Counted from the stretch's first letter, positions 17,102 through 26,256 are shown. The stretch: 64,000 nt of DNA from Microbacterium saperdae (GCF_006716345.1 NZ_VFOX01000001.1:1302001-1366000); one strand, 5' to 3'. The notes: generated from the sequence alone by a model not told the origin. Numbers and translations are program-made.

Positions 17102-17818
17102 CTATGCGATCCCGGTCGTCCCCAGGAGCGTACCGATCAGGAAGGTGGCGCCTAGCGCGACCGCGCCGCCGACCACGACGCGGATCGTTGGACGCAGCAC
17201 GGGGCTGCCCCCGAGACGCGCGCCGAGTGCACCGGTGACGGCGAGAGCGAGCAGCACGACGATGAATGTCGCGGGAATCCGTACGCCTGGCGGGAGGAGC
17301 ATCGCCACGAACGGGATGATCCCGCCCGAGGTGAACGCGACTGCGGAAGCGAGGGCCGCCCGCCAGGGGCTGACCAGATCCTGACCGTCGATGTTCAGTT
17401 CCGCAGACAGGTGCGCGCCGAGGGCGTCGTGCGCGGTGAGCTCCTCGGCGACCTTCCGCGCCGTCTCCGGGGATATCCCCTTGGCCTGGTAGAGTCCGGT
17501 GAGCTCTTCGAGCTCCTGCGCGGGCATTTCCGAGAGTTCGCGGCGTTCCGTCGCGATGAGGGTCTTCTCGCTGTCGCTCTGACTGCTCACCGACACGTAC
17601 TCGCCGAGTGTCATCGAGATCGCCCCGCCGACCAACGCCGCCGTCCCCGCGGTCAGGATCGGTGCCAGGTCATTGGTGGCACCGGCGACGCCGACGACGA
17701 TCGCGGCGACCGACACGATCCCGTCGTTCGCGCCGAGCACTCCCGCGCGCAACCAGTTCAGTCGCCCTGCGATTCCGGCGGTACGCGGCTCACCCGTGTG
17801 TGGTCTCGTGGTGATCAT
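17102..17818 (-). CDS. VIT/CCC1-family iron-manganese transporter
   Basis: The 238-residue membrane protein matches the VIT1/CCC1 family: the first segment LNWLRAGVLGANDGIVSVAA is the conserved metal-pathway helix, followed by ALVGGAISMTLGEYVSVSSQ, a long acidic cytoplasmic helix (about 75-140, rich in Glu) and three C-terminal membrane segments. Family members move Fe2+ or Mn2+ out of the cytoplasm. An AGGAGG sequence lies 11 nt upstream of the ATG. It is monocistronic, with no metal-regulator box recognised in the upstream 200 bp. Confidence 0.88.
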   Translation of the reverse strand: MITTRPHTGEPRTAGIAGRLNWLRAGVLGANDGIVSVAAIVVGVAGATNDLAPILTAGTAALVGGAISMTLGEYVSVSSQSDSEKTLIATERRELSEMPAQELEELTGLYQAKGISPETARKVAEELTAHDALGAHLSAELNIDGQDLVSPWRAALASAVAFTSGGIIPFVAMLLPPGVRIPATFIVVLLALAVTGALGARLGGSPVLRPTIRVVVGGAVALGATFLIGTLLGTTGIA

Positions 17819-18109
17819 GTGGGCGAAAACCTCCTCCGCCGGTCATGATATCCGGCTGCTCCATTGCACCTTACCCGCTGTGGTTCGCGGCAGAACCTTC
17901 GGTCCCCCGCACGGTCCCCGCACCGCCGGTGGTGCGCGGACGTGTCATCGCATCCACTGTCCGGTGTATGCGAGCGAGGGCTCGGGGAGTCCTGCAGGAT
18001 CTGCGGGGCAGTCGCAGATACTCGAAGTGCCCATCTAGCTGAATAGCCCCATGGCGATCGCATCGATCTTGTCTCCTGCGACGGGGGGAGGTAGCCTAGC
18101 AATGATCAT

Positions 18110-18131
18110 GTGACATACAAGTGACATACAA
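18110..18131 (+). repeat. Tandem 11-bp repeat before GntR gene
   Basis: GTGACATACAA occurs twice head to tail, followed by GTGAG that carries the ribosome site of the GntR gene. The position, 14 bp before the ATG, suggests an autoregulatory or translational element. Confidence 0.55.
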
Positions 18132-18144
18132 GTGAGGGTTTGTG

Positions 18145-18813
18145 ATGATCGAATTAGCGACGGACCGTGCGTTCACCGATACGAAGAGGCGGATTATCTC
18201 AGGGGAGTTGGCAGCGGGGTCGATGATCAGCGAGAATGACGTCTCGACTCGGTTAGGGATTAGCCGTACGCCTGTCAGGGAGGCGTTCGCTATGTTGCAG
18301 ACGAACGGCTGGATGCGTCTCTACCCCAAGCGCGGCGCGCTCATCCTGGACGTCCCTCCGGAAGAGGTTGATAACATTCTTGGAGTACGCCTCCTGATCG
18401 AGGGCGACGCGGCTTCCGCGATCGCGGATACACCCGATCGGCGCGAGGCGGTGGTGAGCCGATTGAGAGCCCACGTGGCGAACCAGGACATGGCTCGAGG
18501 TGATGACGATCTTGATGCGTTCCTGGATGAGGATAGCTCCTTCCACCGGGCCATCATCGAAGGTGGCGGCAACGGTATTTTGGTGACGTTCTTCGACACG
18601 ATCCGCGACCGCCATCACCGCATGATGGCCCGTTCGGTCTGGCATCGTCCGGGGTATAGCGAGCGAGTCGTTGCCGAACACGGCGCTCTCGTGGATGCAC
18701 TCGAACGAAGCGATACCGACACCTTCCGCGCGCTGCTCAGCGAGCATTTCTCGGGAATCCATGGTCGTGATGCCACCGCCTTCAGCGGCACAGCCACCAC
18801 CTTCGGGCCGTAA
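18145..18813 (+). CDS. GntR/FadR-family transcriptional regulator
   Basis: The 222-residue protein has a GntR winged helix (MISENDVSTRLGISRTPVRE, about residues 30-50, then LYPKRGALILDVPPEE) and an FCD all-helical ligand domain with the metal-binding Asp/His pattern (DEDSSFHRAII and later EHGALVDALE, LLSEHFSGIH). I used the ATG at 18145, 6 nt after GAGGG; a GTG at 18142 is possible. It lies 63 bp upstream of a short-chain dehydrogenase gene on the same strand and likely controls it. It is clearly related to the GntR protein encoded at 24371. Confidence 0.88.
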   Translation: MIELATDRAFTDTKRRIISGELAAGSMISENDVSTRLGISRTPVREAFAMLQTNGWMRLYPKRGALILDVPPEEVDNILGVRLLIEGDAASAIADTPDRREAVVSRLRAHVANQDMARGDDDLDAFLDEDSSFHRAIIEGGGNGILVTFFDTIRDRHHRMMARSVWHRPGYSERVVAEHGALVDALERSDTDTFRALLSEHFSGIHGRDATAFSGTATTFGP

Positions 18814-18876
18814 CAGGTCGGACAACCTGGGCGCGACGACGTTTCGTGTCGAAATCACTCTCATCGAAAGCAGATC

Positions 18877-19659
18877 ATGACTACCAAGAAGGTTGCGCTC
18901 GTCACGGGCGCGGGACAGGGAATCGGAAGAGGAATCGCGCTGAAACTGGCGCAGGACGGGTTCGACATCGGTATCGCGGACATCCCGGCTCAGGAGCAGA
19001 AAGGCGAAGCAGTGGCTGCCGAGATCGCTGCGTTGGGCCGGAGTGCCGTGTTCGTGCCCACCGACGTGTCGAGCAGGAGCGATGTCGAGGCAGCTGTCGA
19101 GCAAACGGCATCCCGACTCGGCGGGTTCGACGTCATCGTCAACAACGCCGGAATCGCACAGGTGAAACCCCTTCTGGAGGTCACCGAACACGATCTCGAG
19201 ACGGTCTTCTCCGTCAACGTCAACTCCGTGATCTTCGGCATTCAAGCGGCCGTGCGAAAGTTCGACGAGCTTGGAGTGAAGGGGAGGATCGTGAACGCCG
19301 CTTCGATCGCCGCTATCCGCGGCTTCCCCATCCTGGGTGCCTACTCGGCGTCGAAGTTCGCTGTTCGGGGCATCACCCAGGTCGCTGCCCAAGAGCTCGC
19401 ACCGAAGGGCCACACAGTGAACGCGTATGCGCCCGGAATCGTCGGAACCGGAATGTGGGACCTGATCGACGCTGAGATGCACAAGATCAACGGAAAACCA
19501 CTAGGGAAAAACCTCCAGGACAACGTGGAGGGCATCGCTCTCGGGCGGATCGAGACCCCCGAAGACGTCGCCGGAGTCGTATCGTTCCTCGCCGGCGACA
19601 ACGCCGTGTACGTCACCGGGCAGGTCATCATCGTCGATGGTGGAATGCTCTACAACTGA
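18877..19659 (+). CDS. Diacetyl/acetoin reductase (SDR family)
   Basis: The 260-residue protein is a classical short-chain dehydrogenase: NAD-binding TGAGQGIG at residues 10-17, NNAG at 89-92, catalytic Ser143, Tyr156 and Lys160 (YSASK). The C-terminal part YAPGIVGTGMWDLIDAEMHK with KINGKPLGKNL closely follows the acetoin(diacetyl) reductase / 2,3-butanediol dehydrogenase subgroup, which interconverts diacetyl, acetoin and 2,3-butanediol with NAD(H). Substrate choice among SDRs is hard to prove from sequence. It is probably cotranscribed with the GntR gene. Confidence 0.85.
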   Translation: MTTKKVALVTGAGQGIGRGIALKLAQDGFDIGIADIPAQEQKGEAVAAEIAALGRSAVFVPTDVSSRSDVEAAVEQTASRLGGFDVIVNNAGIAQVKPLLEVTEHDLETVFSVNVNSVIFGIQAAVRKFDELGVKGRIVNAASIAAIRGFPILGAYSASKFAVRGITQVAAQELAPKGHTVNAYAPGIVGTGMWDLIDAEMHKINGKPLGKNLQDNVEGIALGRIETPEDVAGVVSFLAGDNAVYVTGQVIIVDGGMLYN

Positions 19660-19680
19660 CCGCCCTCTCTGGTGAACGCA

Positions 19681-19699
19681 ACGAGATCGGTGATCTCGT
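19681..19699 (+). terminator. Short hairpin after the SDR gene
   Basis: ACGAGATC and GATCTCGT form a perfect 8-bp stem with a 3-nt loop, 21 bp after the stop codon. There is no U-run, so termination efficiency is uncertain. Confidence 0.35.
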
Positions 19700-19904
19700 G
19701 TTCATCGGCGCATAGCCGTCATCTCCGCTCGGCGGCTTCACCCTGGCGGAGAAGTGCTTCCCCAACGTGGTTGACTTGAACAGACTGGGAGCATCGCCAT
19801 CTCGCTAGAAACGCAGCCGCGCCGGTCAACGTTGTCCTCGGAGATGAGCGGCCTGATTGCTTCAGCGGGAACATCCGGAGGGGGCCACCAGCCAAAATCG
19901 CCCC

Positions 19905-20684
19905 TCACCCCGCTCTCGTCGAGCTTGCTATGAACTGTCGGGTGCGCTCGTGCTGCGGGTTCTCGAAGAACTCCACGGCTGAGGCATCCTCCACGATCTC
20001 GCCGCCGTGCATCAGCACGACGCGATCAGCGACTTCGCGCGCGAATCCCATTTCGTGCGTCACGACGATCATCGTCATTCCCTGCCGCGCGAGCTCGGTC
20101 ATGACTTTCAACACTTCCCCGACGAGTTCAGGGTCGAGGGCGCTGGTGGGCTCGTCGAACAGCATGAGCTGCGGCTTCATCGCCAATGCCCGCGCGATCG
20201 CGACACGCTGCTGCTGTCCGCCGGAGAGCTGGGCCGGATAGTGCGCCATCTTGTCGGCGAGTCCGACGCTCTCCAGCAGCTCGCGCGCCTCCGCCTTCGC
20301 CGCGGCACCCGACAGTCGCCGCACTGCACGTGGCGCTTCCATGACGTTCTGCAGGGCGGTCATGTGCGGGAACAGGTTGAAGCGCTGGAACACCATGCCG
20401 ATGTGCGCGCGCTGCGCTGCCATCCCTCGCTCGGTGAGCTCGCGGACGCCGTCGCGATACTCACCGAAGCCAACGAGCATGTCGTCCACCCAGATCTGAC
20501 CGGCATCGATCTTTTCCAGCCGGTTGATCGCCCGCAGGAGCGTGCTCTTGCCCGCGCCGGAGGAACCGAGCAGACAGACGACCTCGCCCGCGCGCACGTC
20601 CATCGTGATGTCGCGGAGCACGGCGTTGTCGCCGAAGGATTTCTTGACCTGCCGGATGCGCACGAGCGCCGTGTTGTCATTCAT
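19905..20684 (-). CDS. Polar amino acid ABC transporter ATP-binding protein
   Basis: The 259-residue ATPase has Walker A GSSGAGKST (residues 40-48), the signature LSGGQQQR near residue 155 and Walker B LMLFDEPTSALDP near 175. It is of the GlnQ/HisP type that energises amino acid uptake. The start at 20684 (MNDNTALVRIRQVKKSF) aligns with the usual N-terminus and overlaps the permease stop by 8 nt. Further upstream codons in frame belong to the permease antisense reading and were excluded. Confidence 0.93.
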   Translation of the reverse strand: MNDNTALVRIRQVKKSFGDNAVLRDITMDVRAGEVVCLLGSSGAGKSTLLRAINRLEKIDAGQIWVDDMLVGFGEYRDGVRELTERGMAAQRAHIGMVFQRFNLFPHMTALQNVMEAPRAVRRLSGAAAKAEARELLESVGLADKMAHYPAQLSGGQQQRVAIARALAMKPQLMLFDEPTSALDPELVGEVLKVMTELARQGMTMIVVTHEMGFAREVADRVVLMHGGEIVEDASAVEFFENPQHERTRQFIASSTRAG

Positions 20685-21621
20685 CGATACCTCGCCGGGA
20701 GAAGGGGGGACGCACGAGTGCGTTGCGGATGGCCGTCCGGAGGTTCCGCGGACGACCGCGTCGGGTGCTGCCGTCGAAGGCCCGTTCCAGGTAGAACTGG
20801 CCAATGCTGGCGACCGTGACGATGATCATGTACCAGACCGCCGCGGCGAACAGCGTCTCCATCACCTCGAGATTGCGGCTGGAGATGTTCGCTGCCGCCT
20901 TCACGAGCTCGAAGTAGGTCACCACCGATGCGAGCGAGGTGGTCTTGAGCATGTTGATGAAGTTGTTGCCGGTTGGCGGGATGATGATGCGCATGGCCTG
21001 CGGCAAGATGATGCGTGCCAGCGTACGCATCGGGCTCATCCCGAGGGCATGTGCAGCCTCGGTCTGGCCGCTGTCGATGCCTTTGAGCCCACCGCGGATG
21101 ATCTCGGCCATGTAGGCGCTCTCGTTGAGCGCGAGACCGAGGAGCGCGGCGGTGAACGCGGTCATGATGGCGTTGGTCGGCTGATCGATCAGCGTCCAGT
21201 TCGTGAACGGCACGCCGATCACGATGCGGTCGACCACGAGGGCGAGGTTGTACCAGACGAGGATCTGCACGAGCACGGGGACACCGCGGAAGATCCAGAT
21301 GTATCCGGTCGCCACCGAGATGGCCACCGGATTGCGGGAGATGCGCATGATCGCGATGATGACGCCGATGATGACGGCCACCAGCTGCGCGGCGACCGCG
21401 AGGAGCACGGTGTTCCATGCGGCCTGGGCCATGGTGTCCAGCACGACGTACTGCAGCACGTGCGGCCACTGGATTCGTGCACCGGCCAGCACGATGATGA
21501 TCCCGGCGACGGCGGCGAGCACGATGATCGCGCTCACCCATCGCCAGAAGTGCAGACGACGGTAGATTCTGGGCGCCGCCAGCGGAGTGCTGATGCGGGC
21601 GGTCGGGGGTGATGTCTTCAC
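20677..21621 (-). CDS. Polar amino acid ABC transporter permease
   Basis: The 314-residue protein has the His/Glu/Gln/Arg-type permease domain: SVATGYIWIFRGVPVLVQIL (the FRGxPxLVQ signature), ALNESAYMAEIIRGGLKGID and the EAA loop EAAHALGMSPMRTLARIILP followed by PQAMRIIIPPTGN. Start chosen at the GTG at 21621 behind GAAAGGAACCC. A single permease is present, so it probably works as a homodimer. The first helix is preceded by a 25-residue cytoplasmic stretch. Confidence 0.92.
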   Translation of the reverse strand: MKTSPPTARISTPLAAPRIYRRLHFWRWVSAIIVLAAVAGIIIVLAGARIQWPHVLQYVVLDTMAQAAWNTVLLAVAAQLVAVIIGVIIAIMRISRNPVAISVATGYIWIFRGVPVLVQILVWYNLALVVDRIVIGVPFTNWTLIDQPTNAIMTAFTAALLGLALNESAYMAEIIRGGLKGIDSGQTEAAHALGMSPMRTLARIILPQAMRIIIPPTGNNFINMLKTTSLASVVTYFELVKAAANISSRNLEVMETLFAAAVWYMIIVTVASIGQFYLERAFDGSTRRGRPRNLRTAIRNALVRPPFSRRGIDE

Positions 21622-21649
21622 GGGTTCCTTTCGGGGAAGAGGAGCAGAA

Positions 21650-21677
21650 GCGGGGGACGGCCGAGACCGTCCCCCGC
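21650..21677 (-). terminator. Intercistronic hairpin between binding-protein and permease genes
   Basis: GCGGGGGACGG (21650-21660) and CCGTCCCCCGC (21667-21677) are perfect 11-bp arms with a 6-nt loop, 5 nt after the binding-protein stop and 28 nt before the permease GTG. It is the same arrangement as in the sugar and iron operons. Confidence 0.7.
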
Positions 21678-21682
21678 CCTCA

Positions 21683-22621
21683 CTACTGTCCCGCGTTGAT
21701 CTCGACCGTCTCGATGGCTCCGGCCTGGAGCCCCCAGGCCGCGAGGATCTCGCCGTACGTGCCGTCATCGATGAGGGACTGCAGCGATGCCGCGAGCGCT
21801 GCCCGCAGCTCCGGCGTCTCCTTGTTGACTCCGATGCCGTAGAGTGCCCCCTCGAGCGGGGGCAGGTCAACGACCTCGAAGTCCTCGCCGGAGTTGGCCG
21901 TCTGGGCGACGTAGACGAGGTTCGCCAGATCGTTGAGCTCGGCGGTCACGCGTCCGGTCTTGACCGAGTTCAGACGCTGCTGGTCGTTGTTCACGGTGAC
22001 GACGTCGATCGCCTCGGCACCATCGGCGACGCACTTCTCGCTCAGCGCCAGAGCCCAGGCCTCCTGCGAGCTGCCGACGCCTGCCGTCACGCCGTGTCCG
22101 CACAGGTCGGCGGGCTCGACGATGCGGTCGGGGTTGCCCTTGGCGACGAGGATGCCGATGCCGGTCTGGAAGTAGTCGATGAAGTCGACCATCTCCTGGC
22201 GGTCGGGGCGATCGTTCATGCCCGCCATCGTGAAGTCGACGCGCTGCGACTGCAGGCTCGTGATGAGGTTCTCGAACGCGGAGTCGTTGTAGGCGACGTC
22301 GAGACCGAGTCGCTTCGCCATCGCGGTGGCGAGATCGACCTCGTACCCGATGGGCGTCGTCCCGTCGGCCGCGTAGAAGTTGGCAGGTGGGAACTGCAGG
22401 TTGGAGCCGACCTGCAGAACTCCGGCGTCCGAGTACTGCGCCGGCAGCAGCGCGGCGATCTCGGAATCCTCTTCCACCCCGGAGACGATCGCCGCCGCCG
22501 GCTGGTCGTCTGCGGTGGGCGCCGACGACTCGTCCGTGTCGGTGGGGAGCGTCGACGTGCACGCGGACAGGGCCGCGATGCCGACGAGGGAGAGGGCGAG
22601 GAGGGAAAGACGTGACTTCAT
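21683..22621 (-). CDS. Amino acid ABC transporter substrate-binding lipoprotein
   Basis: The 312-residue protein has a lipobox LSAC (Cys21) and a family 3 solute-binding domain: LQVGSNLQFPPANFYAADGT, then GYEVDLATAMAKRLGLDVAY and the conserved FENLITSLQSQRVDF. Such proteins bind polar amino acids. It is the first transporter gene of the operon, 30 bp downstream of the PLP enzyme gene, with the ribosome site GAAAGGACACACA. Confidence 0.93.
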   Translation of the reverse strand: MKSRLSLLALSLVGIAALSACTSTLPTDTDESSAPTADDQPAAAIVSGVEEDSEIAALLPAQYSDAGVLQVGSNLQFPPANFYAADGTTPIGYEVDLATAMAKRLGLDVAYNDSAFENLITSLQSQRVDFTMAGMNDRPDRQEMVDFIDYFQTGIGILVAKGNPDRIVEPADLCGHGVTAGVGSSQEAWALALSEKCVADGAEAIDVVTVNNDQQRLNSVKTGRVTAELNDLANLVYVAQTANSGEDFEVVDLPPLEGALYGIGVNKETPELRAALAASLQSLIDDGTYGEILAAWGLQAGAIETVEINAGQ

Positions 22622-22651
22622 TGTGTGTCCTTTCGGGGTGGGGTGGAACGT

Positions 22652-23854
22652 TCAGAGGGTGAGTGCACGCACCGCATGGAGAAGACGATCGACATCTTCG
22701 ACCGAGGTGTACGGGGCGATGCCCGCGCGCACCGCGCCGTCGCGCAGATCGGCCCAATCCTCGGCCTCGATCGCATAGAAGCTGCCGCCCATCACGGCGA
22801 CGTCCGCTCGCCCGAGTGCCGCGCAGACCTCGGCTGTAGTGCGGCCGTCGATACGGAAGAGGACGGTCGGCACATGCGTGCGCGGCGCACCGACGCGCTC
22901 AACGCCGTCGATCTCGGCGAGGCCGGCGATGAGCCGCTCGAAGAGAGCATCCTCGTGCTTCGCGACCGCCGCGTAGGAGCGCTCCAGCCGCTCGCGGCGC
23001 GTGCCGTCCCCGGGGATGATGTCAGCCAGGAACTCCACCGTCTCTGTCACGCCGGCCAGGAATTCATAGGGCAGAGTGCCTAGCTCGAATCGCTCGGGGA
23101 CCTGCATGGTCGACGGGCGAAGCTTGTCGGGGACGAGCGCCTCCAGCTTCTCGACGTTGGATCCCAGCACGCCGATGTGAGGACCGCAGAACTTATACGG
23201 CGAGCACACGATGTAGTCGGCTCCGAGGGCGGTGGCATCGACGAGCTCGTGGGCCGTGTAGGCGACGGCGTCGACGTAGATCTCCGCTCCGACCGCGTGC
23301 ACGGCTGCCGCGATCGCCGCGATGTCCGGCGCCGTGCCGTACAGGTTCGACGCCGCGGTCACGGCGACGAATCGCGTGCGGTCGCTGAGCACGCGACGCA
23401 CATCGTCGACTGTCAGGTCACCGGTCTCGCGGTCGAAGTCGATCCAACGCAGGGTCGCGCCGGATAGCTCAGCGGCGAGCACCCACGGACGCACGTTCGC
23501 GTCGTGGTCGAGGCGACTCGCGACGATCTCATCGCCGGGGCCGAGGCGACGGGCGACGGCTCTGGCCACGTCGAACGTGATCTGCGTCGCGCTGCGGCCG
23601 AAGAACACAGCGCGCGGATCAACGTTCAGCAGGTCGCCCATCGCGGCACGGGCGCCGCGCACGATGCGGTCTGCGTTCTGCTCGCTGTAGTTGTTTCGAC
23701 CGCGCTGCGAGACGGGACTCACCATCGCGTCGCGGATGGCGTCGGCGACGCGGGTCGGGGTCTGGGTGCCACCGGGCGCATCGAACAGGGCGCTTCCGGT
23801 GCGCAGGGCGGGGAATTGCTGGCGGACACGGGAAAGAGGGTAGGTCGAGGACAT
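22652..23854 (-). CDS. Cysteine-desulfurase-like class V aminotransferase
   Basis: The 400-residue PLP enzyme belongs to the class V aminotransferase / cysteine desulfurase-like family. The cofactor-binding Asp195 (IYVDAVAYT) and the Schiff-base lysine Lys221 (VCSPYKFCGPHIGVL) are clear. There is no SufS-type active-site cysteine loop that I can identify and no SufE/SufU partner, so a role in Fe-S assembly is unlikely. It heads an operon with an amino acid ABC transporter, and may act on the imported amino acid or a sulfur-containing derivative; that is inference. GGAG lies 7 nt before the ATG. Confidence 0.85.
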   Translation of the reverse strand: MSSTYPLSRVRQQFPALRTGSALFDAPGGTQTPTRVADAIRDAMVSPVSQRGRNNYSEQNADRIVRGARAAMGDLLNVDPRAVFFGRSATQITFDVARAVARRLGPGDEIVASRLDHDANVRPWVLAAELSGATLRWIDFDRETGDLTVDDVRRVLSDRTRFVAVTAASNLYGTAPDIAAIAAAVHAVGAEIYVDAVAYTAHELVDATALGADYIVCSPYKFCGPHIGVLGSNVEKLEALVPDKLRPSTMQVPERFELGTLPYEFLAGVTETVEFLADIIPGDGTRRERLERSYAAVAKHEDALFERLIAGLAEIDGVERVGAPRTHVPTVLFRIDGRTTAEVCAALGRADVAVMGGSFYAIEAEDWADLRDGAVRAGIAPYTSVEDVDRLLHAVRALTL

Positions 23855-24313
23855 GGTCGAACTCCAGGCAGAGACAGAGGCGGCGCGTTCACGCTCCCGC
23901 GCGCTCCGGTCACTCCGGGAGCACGCGCATCACCTCAGGGATGACGGGTGGGAGAGACGTCGGTGCACCGATTCATCGGCGTGGATCGACAGAATCGCAG
24001 TCGCGATCGATCCGATTGCTACAGCACCGTCGTACGGCGGGCGCATGATCCCCCGATGCGCCCATTGCGCCGCTGGCGGTTCTCGCCGTGCGCTCCGTAC
24101 ATGTGTTTCTCCATCGACTAAGTGAAAGAGCCTGAACTCTGCGCTGATATTAGCACGCGAATACCGACTATCCCCTCTCAAGGCGCGCAGACCTCTCGGC
24201 TGTCGTACGGGTGAAGCCGGAGAACAACCGATCAACGCTATGCGCTCCCTCGCCGAACCCGCGGCAGGGACGGCTGTCGCATCGACAGCTTGCTCGACAT
24301 CGTCGACGACACC
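23855..24313. other. Divergent regulatory region
   Basis: The stretch separates the minus-strand PLP-enzyme operon from the plus-strand GntR gene. I see no gene in it. It holds the start signals of the minus-strand operon, whose promoter I could not place with confidence. Confidence 0.4.
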
Positions 24314-24342
24314 TTGAATAGTATGCCACTAGTATCTATGAT
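24314..24342 (+). promoter_or_regulatory. Promoter of GntR-MFS operon
   Basis: A -35 TTGAAT (24314-24319), 17-bp spacer and -10 TATGAT (24337-24342) give a near-consensus vegetative promoter. The spacer holds the palindrome ACTAGT, a possible operator. Predicted start near 24349 leaves about 20 nt before the GTG at 24371 and rules out the longer upstream frame. Confidence 0.75.
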
Positions 24343-24370
24343 GTACTTGAAAGATAGGGGAGGGGAAGGC

Positions 24371-25027
24371 GTGAGCGAATCCGGCGGGGAGGGCAGCGCG
24401 TCGGCGTCCGAGGCCGCCTATCACCATGTACGTGCTCAGATCTTGGATGGCGCGTTGCTCGGGGGGAGCATGATGAGCGAGGGGACGGTGGCCGACGAGC
24501 TGGGTATGAGTCGTACTCCGGTGCGTGAGGCATTCCTGCGACTGCAAGGGGAGGGGTGGTTGCGTTTGTACCCCAAGCGCGGTGCGCTCGTCGTAGAGGT
24601 GAGGCCGCACGAACGCGAGGAGATCGTGCGGGCGCGCGTTCTCATCGAATCGGATGCCGTCGCCCGGGTCTCTGGCGACGCCCGGCTGCGTTCCGAGCTT
24701 GTCGAGCGGCTGCGGACGAGCCTCGGGGGGCAACGTGATGCCGCTGCGCGGGAGGACCTTCACGGTTTCGCGACGTTGGACGCTGACTTTCACGCCGCGA
24801 TCGTCGAGGCCGGCGGAAACCGTCTGCTGTCGGACTTTTTTGCGTCGTTGAGCGATCGGCAGAGGCGGATGACGGCGCGGTCGCTGTGGAAGCGCGCGGA
24901 TCGCCTCGAGGGGGTCCTCGACGACCACACCGAGCTCGTGCGGCTGATCGATGGTGCGCATAGCGACGCGTTCCGGATCGCGCTCGAATCTCACATCCGG
25001 CGTGCACATCGGGAGCTTTTGCCATGA
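24371..25027 (+). CDS. GntR/FadR-family transcriptional regulator
   Basis: The 218-residue protein starts at the GTG at 24371 behind AGGGGAGGGGAAGG. The winged helix reads SMMSEGTVADELGMSRTPVR and ends LRLYPKRGALVVEV; the FCD domain includes LDADFHAAIVEAGGNRLLSD. It is a paralogue of the regulator at 18145 (shared W-[LM]-RLYPKRGAL block). The next gene, an MFS transporter, overlaps its stop codon (ATGA), so the regulator and transporter are coupled. Its divergence from the amino acid ABC/PLP operon makes that operon a second possible target. Confidence 0.9.
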   Translation: MSESGGEGSASASEAAYHHVRAQILDGALLGGSMMSEGTVADELGMSRTPVREAFLRLQGEGWLRLYPKRGALVVEVRPHEREEIVRARVLIESDAVARVSGDARLRSELVERLRTSLGGQRDAAAREDLHGFATLDADFHAAIVEAGGNRLLSDFFASLSDRQRRMTARSLWKRADRLEGVLDDHTELVRLIDGAHSDAFRIALESHIRRAHRELLP

Positions 25028-26256
25028 GTATCACGCACTCCCTCCCAATCCCGGCGGCGGGTTCTCGGCACCGCATCCGCCCTTGGATGGCCGTGTGCGC
25101 GGCGCTCTTCGCGGTCGGGTGGGGTGGTAACGAATTCACTCCCCTGCTGGTGATGTACCGACAGGAGGACGAGATGACGCCTCTCGTGCTCGACGTTCTG
25201 CTCGGTGCGTACGTTCTCGGTATCGTGCCCGCTCTGATCCTCGGAGGCCCTCTCTCCGACCGATTCGGTCGTCGGCCGTTCTTCCTTCCGGCTCCGCTCG
25301 TCGCTGTCGCGGGGAGCGTTCTGCTCGCGCTCGGCGCTTCATCGCCGACCGTGTTGTTCGCCGGGCGAGTTCTCTCGGGTGTGGCGCTGGGGTTGGTTAT
25401 GGCGGTGGGGACTGCCTGGGTGAAGGAGCTGTCGCAGGCGCCGTTCGACACCGGAGCTCGGGAAGGGAGCGGCGCAGGGCGTGCGGCGCTCGCCCTCACA
25501 GCGGGCTTTGCCCTGGGCGCGGGGGTTGCTGCGGCGCTCGCGCAGTTCGGGCCCTCACCGCAGCAGAGCCCGTACTTCGTGCACATCGTGCTAGCCATCG
25601 CATCATTCTCGCTGCTGTGGCGGGTGCCGGAGAGTAGGCGGACAAGTGATGACGGTCGGCCGTTGCTCGAGGACTTGAAGATTCCGTCCGCTGTGCATCG
25701 TCGCTTCCTTTTCGTCGTCGTGCCCATGGCGCCCTGGGTCTTCGGCACCGCGGCCAGTGCTTACGCGATACTGCCTGGCTTGATGATGTCGAAGGCTCCG
25801 GGCTTGGAGATCGCGATGAGCGGGCTCCTGTGTGTGATCGCACTAGGATGCGGCGTCGGCGCGCAGCGGATTGCGGGCCGTTTCGATGACCCCGGTTCGG
25901 CCCGCGGTGTCGGCTCGGCGCTCGCAGTCACCGTCGTGGGGATGGTGCTGGCGGCCGTCGCGGTCGGTCTCGACTCGTTGGCGTGGGTCGCCGTCGCCGC
26001 TACCGCGCTCGGGGCTGCGTATGGACTCTTGCTCGTTGGTGGTCTCCGCGAGATCCAGCGTATCGCCGGCCCCGACGATCTCGCGGGGCTCACGGCCGTG
26101 TACTACTCGCTGACCTACATCGGATTCTTCATCCCGGCCGTTCTTGCGCTAGTGGGTGCGTGGCTCCCATACACGGTCATGTTCGTCATCGGCGCGGTTC
26201 TTGCGCTCATCAGTTTCAGCATCGTCGCTCTGAGCTGGCGCAGGCACCTTCCGTAG
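25024..26256 (+). CDS. MFS transporter
   Basis: The 410-residue protein has twelve predicted membrane helices and the MFS motif A between helices 2 and 3 as GGPLSDRFGRRPFF (about residues 77-90). It belongs to the major facilitator superfamily and imports or exports an unknown small molecule by proton coupling. The start overlaps the GntR stop. No substrate-diagnostic residues can be read. Confidence 0.9.
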   Translation: MSITHSLPIPAAGSRHRIRPWMAVCAALFAVGWGGNEFTPLLVMYRQEDEMTPLVLDVLLGAYVLGIVPALILGGPLSDRFGRRPFFLPAPLVAVAGSVLLALGASSPTVLFAGRVLSGVALGLVMAVGTAWVKELSQAPFDTGAREGSGAGRAALALTAGFALGAGVAAALAQFGPSPQQSPYFVHIVLAIASFSLLWRVPESRRTSDDGRPLLEDLKIPSAVHRRFLFVVVPMAPWVFGTAASAYAILPGLMMSKAPGLEIAMSGLLCVIALGCGVGAQRIAGRFDDPGSARGVGSALAVTVVGMVLAAVAVGLDSLAWVAVAATALGAAYGLLLVGGLREIQRIAGPDDLAGLTAVYYSLTYIGFFIPAVLALVGAWLPYTVMFVIGAVLALISFSIVALSWRRHLP

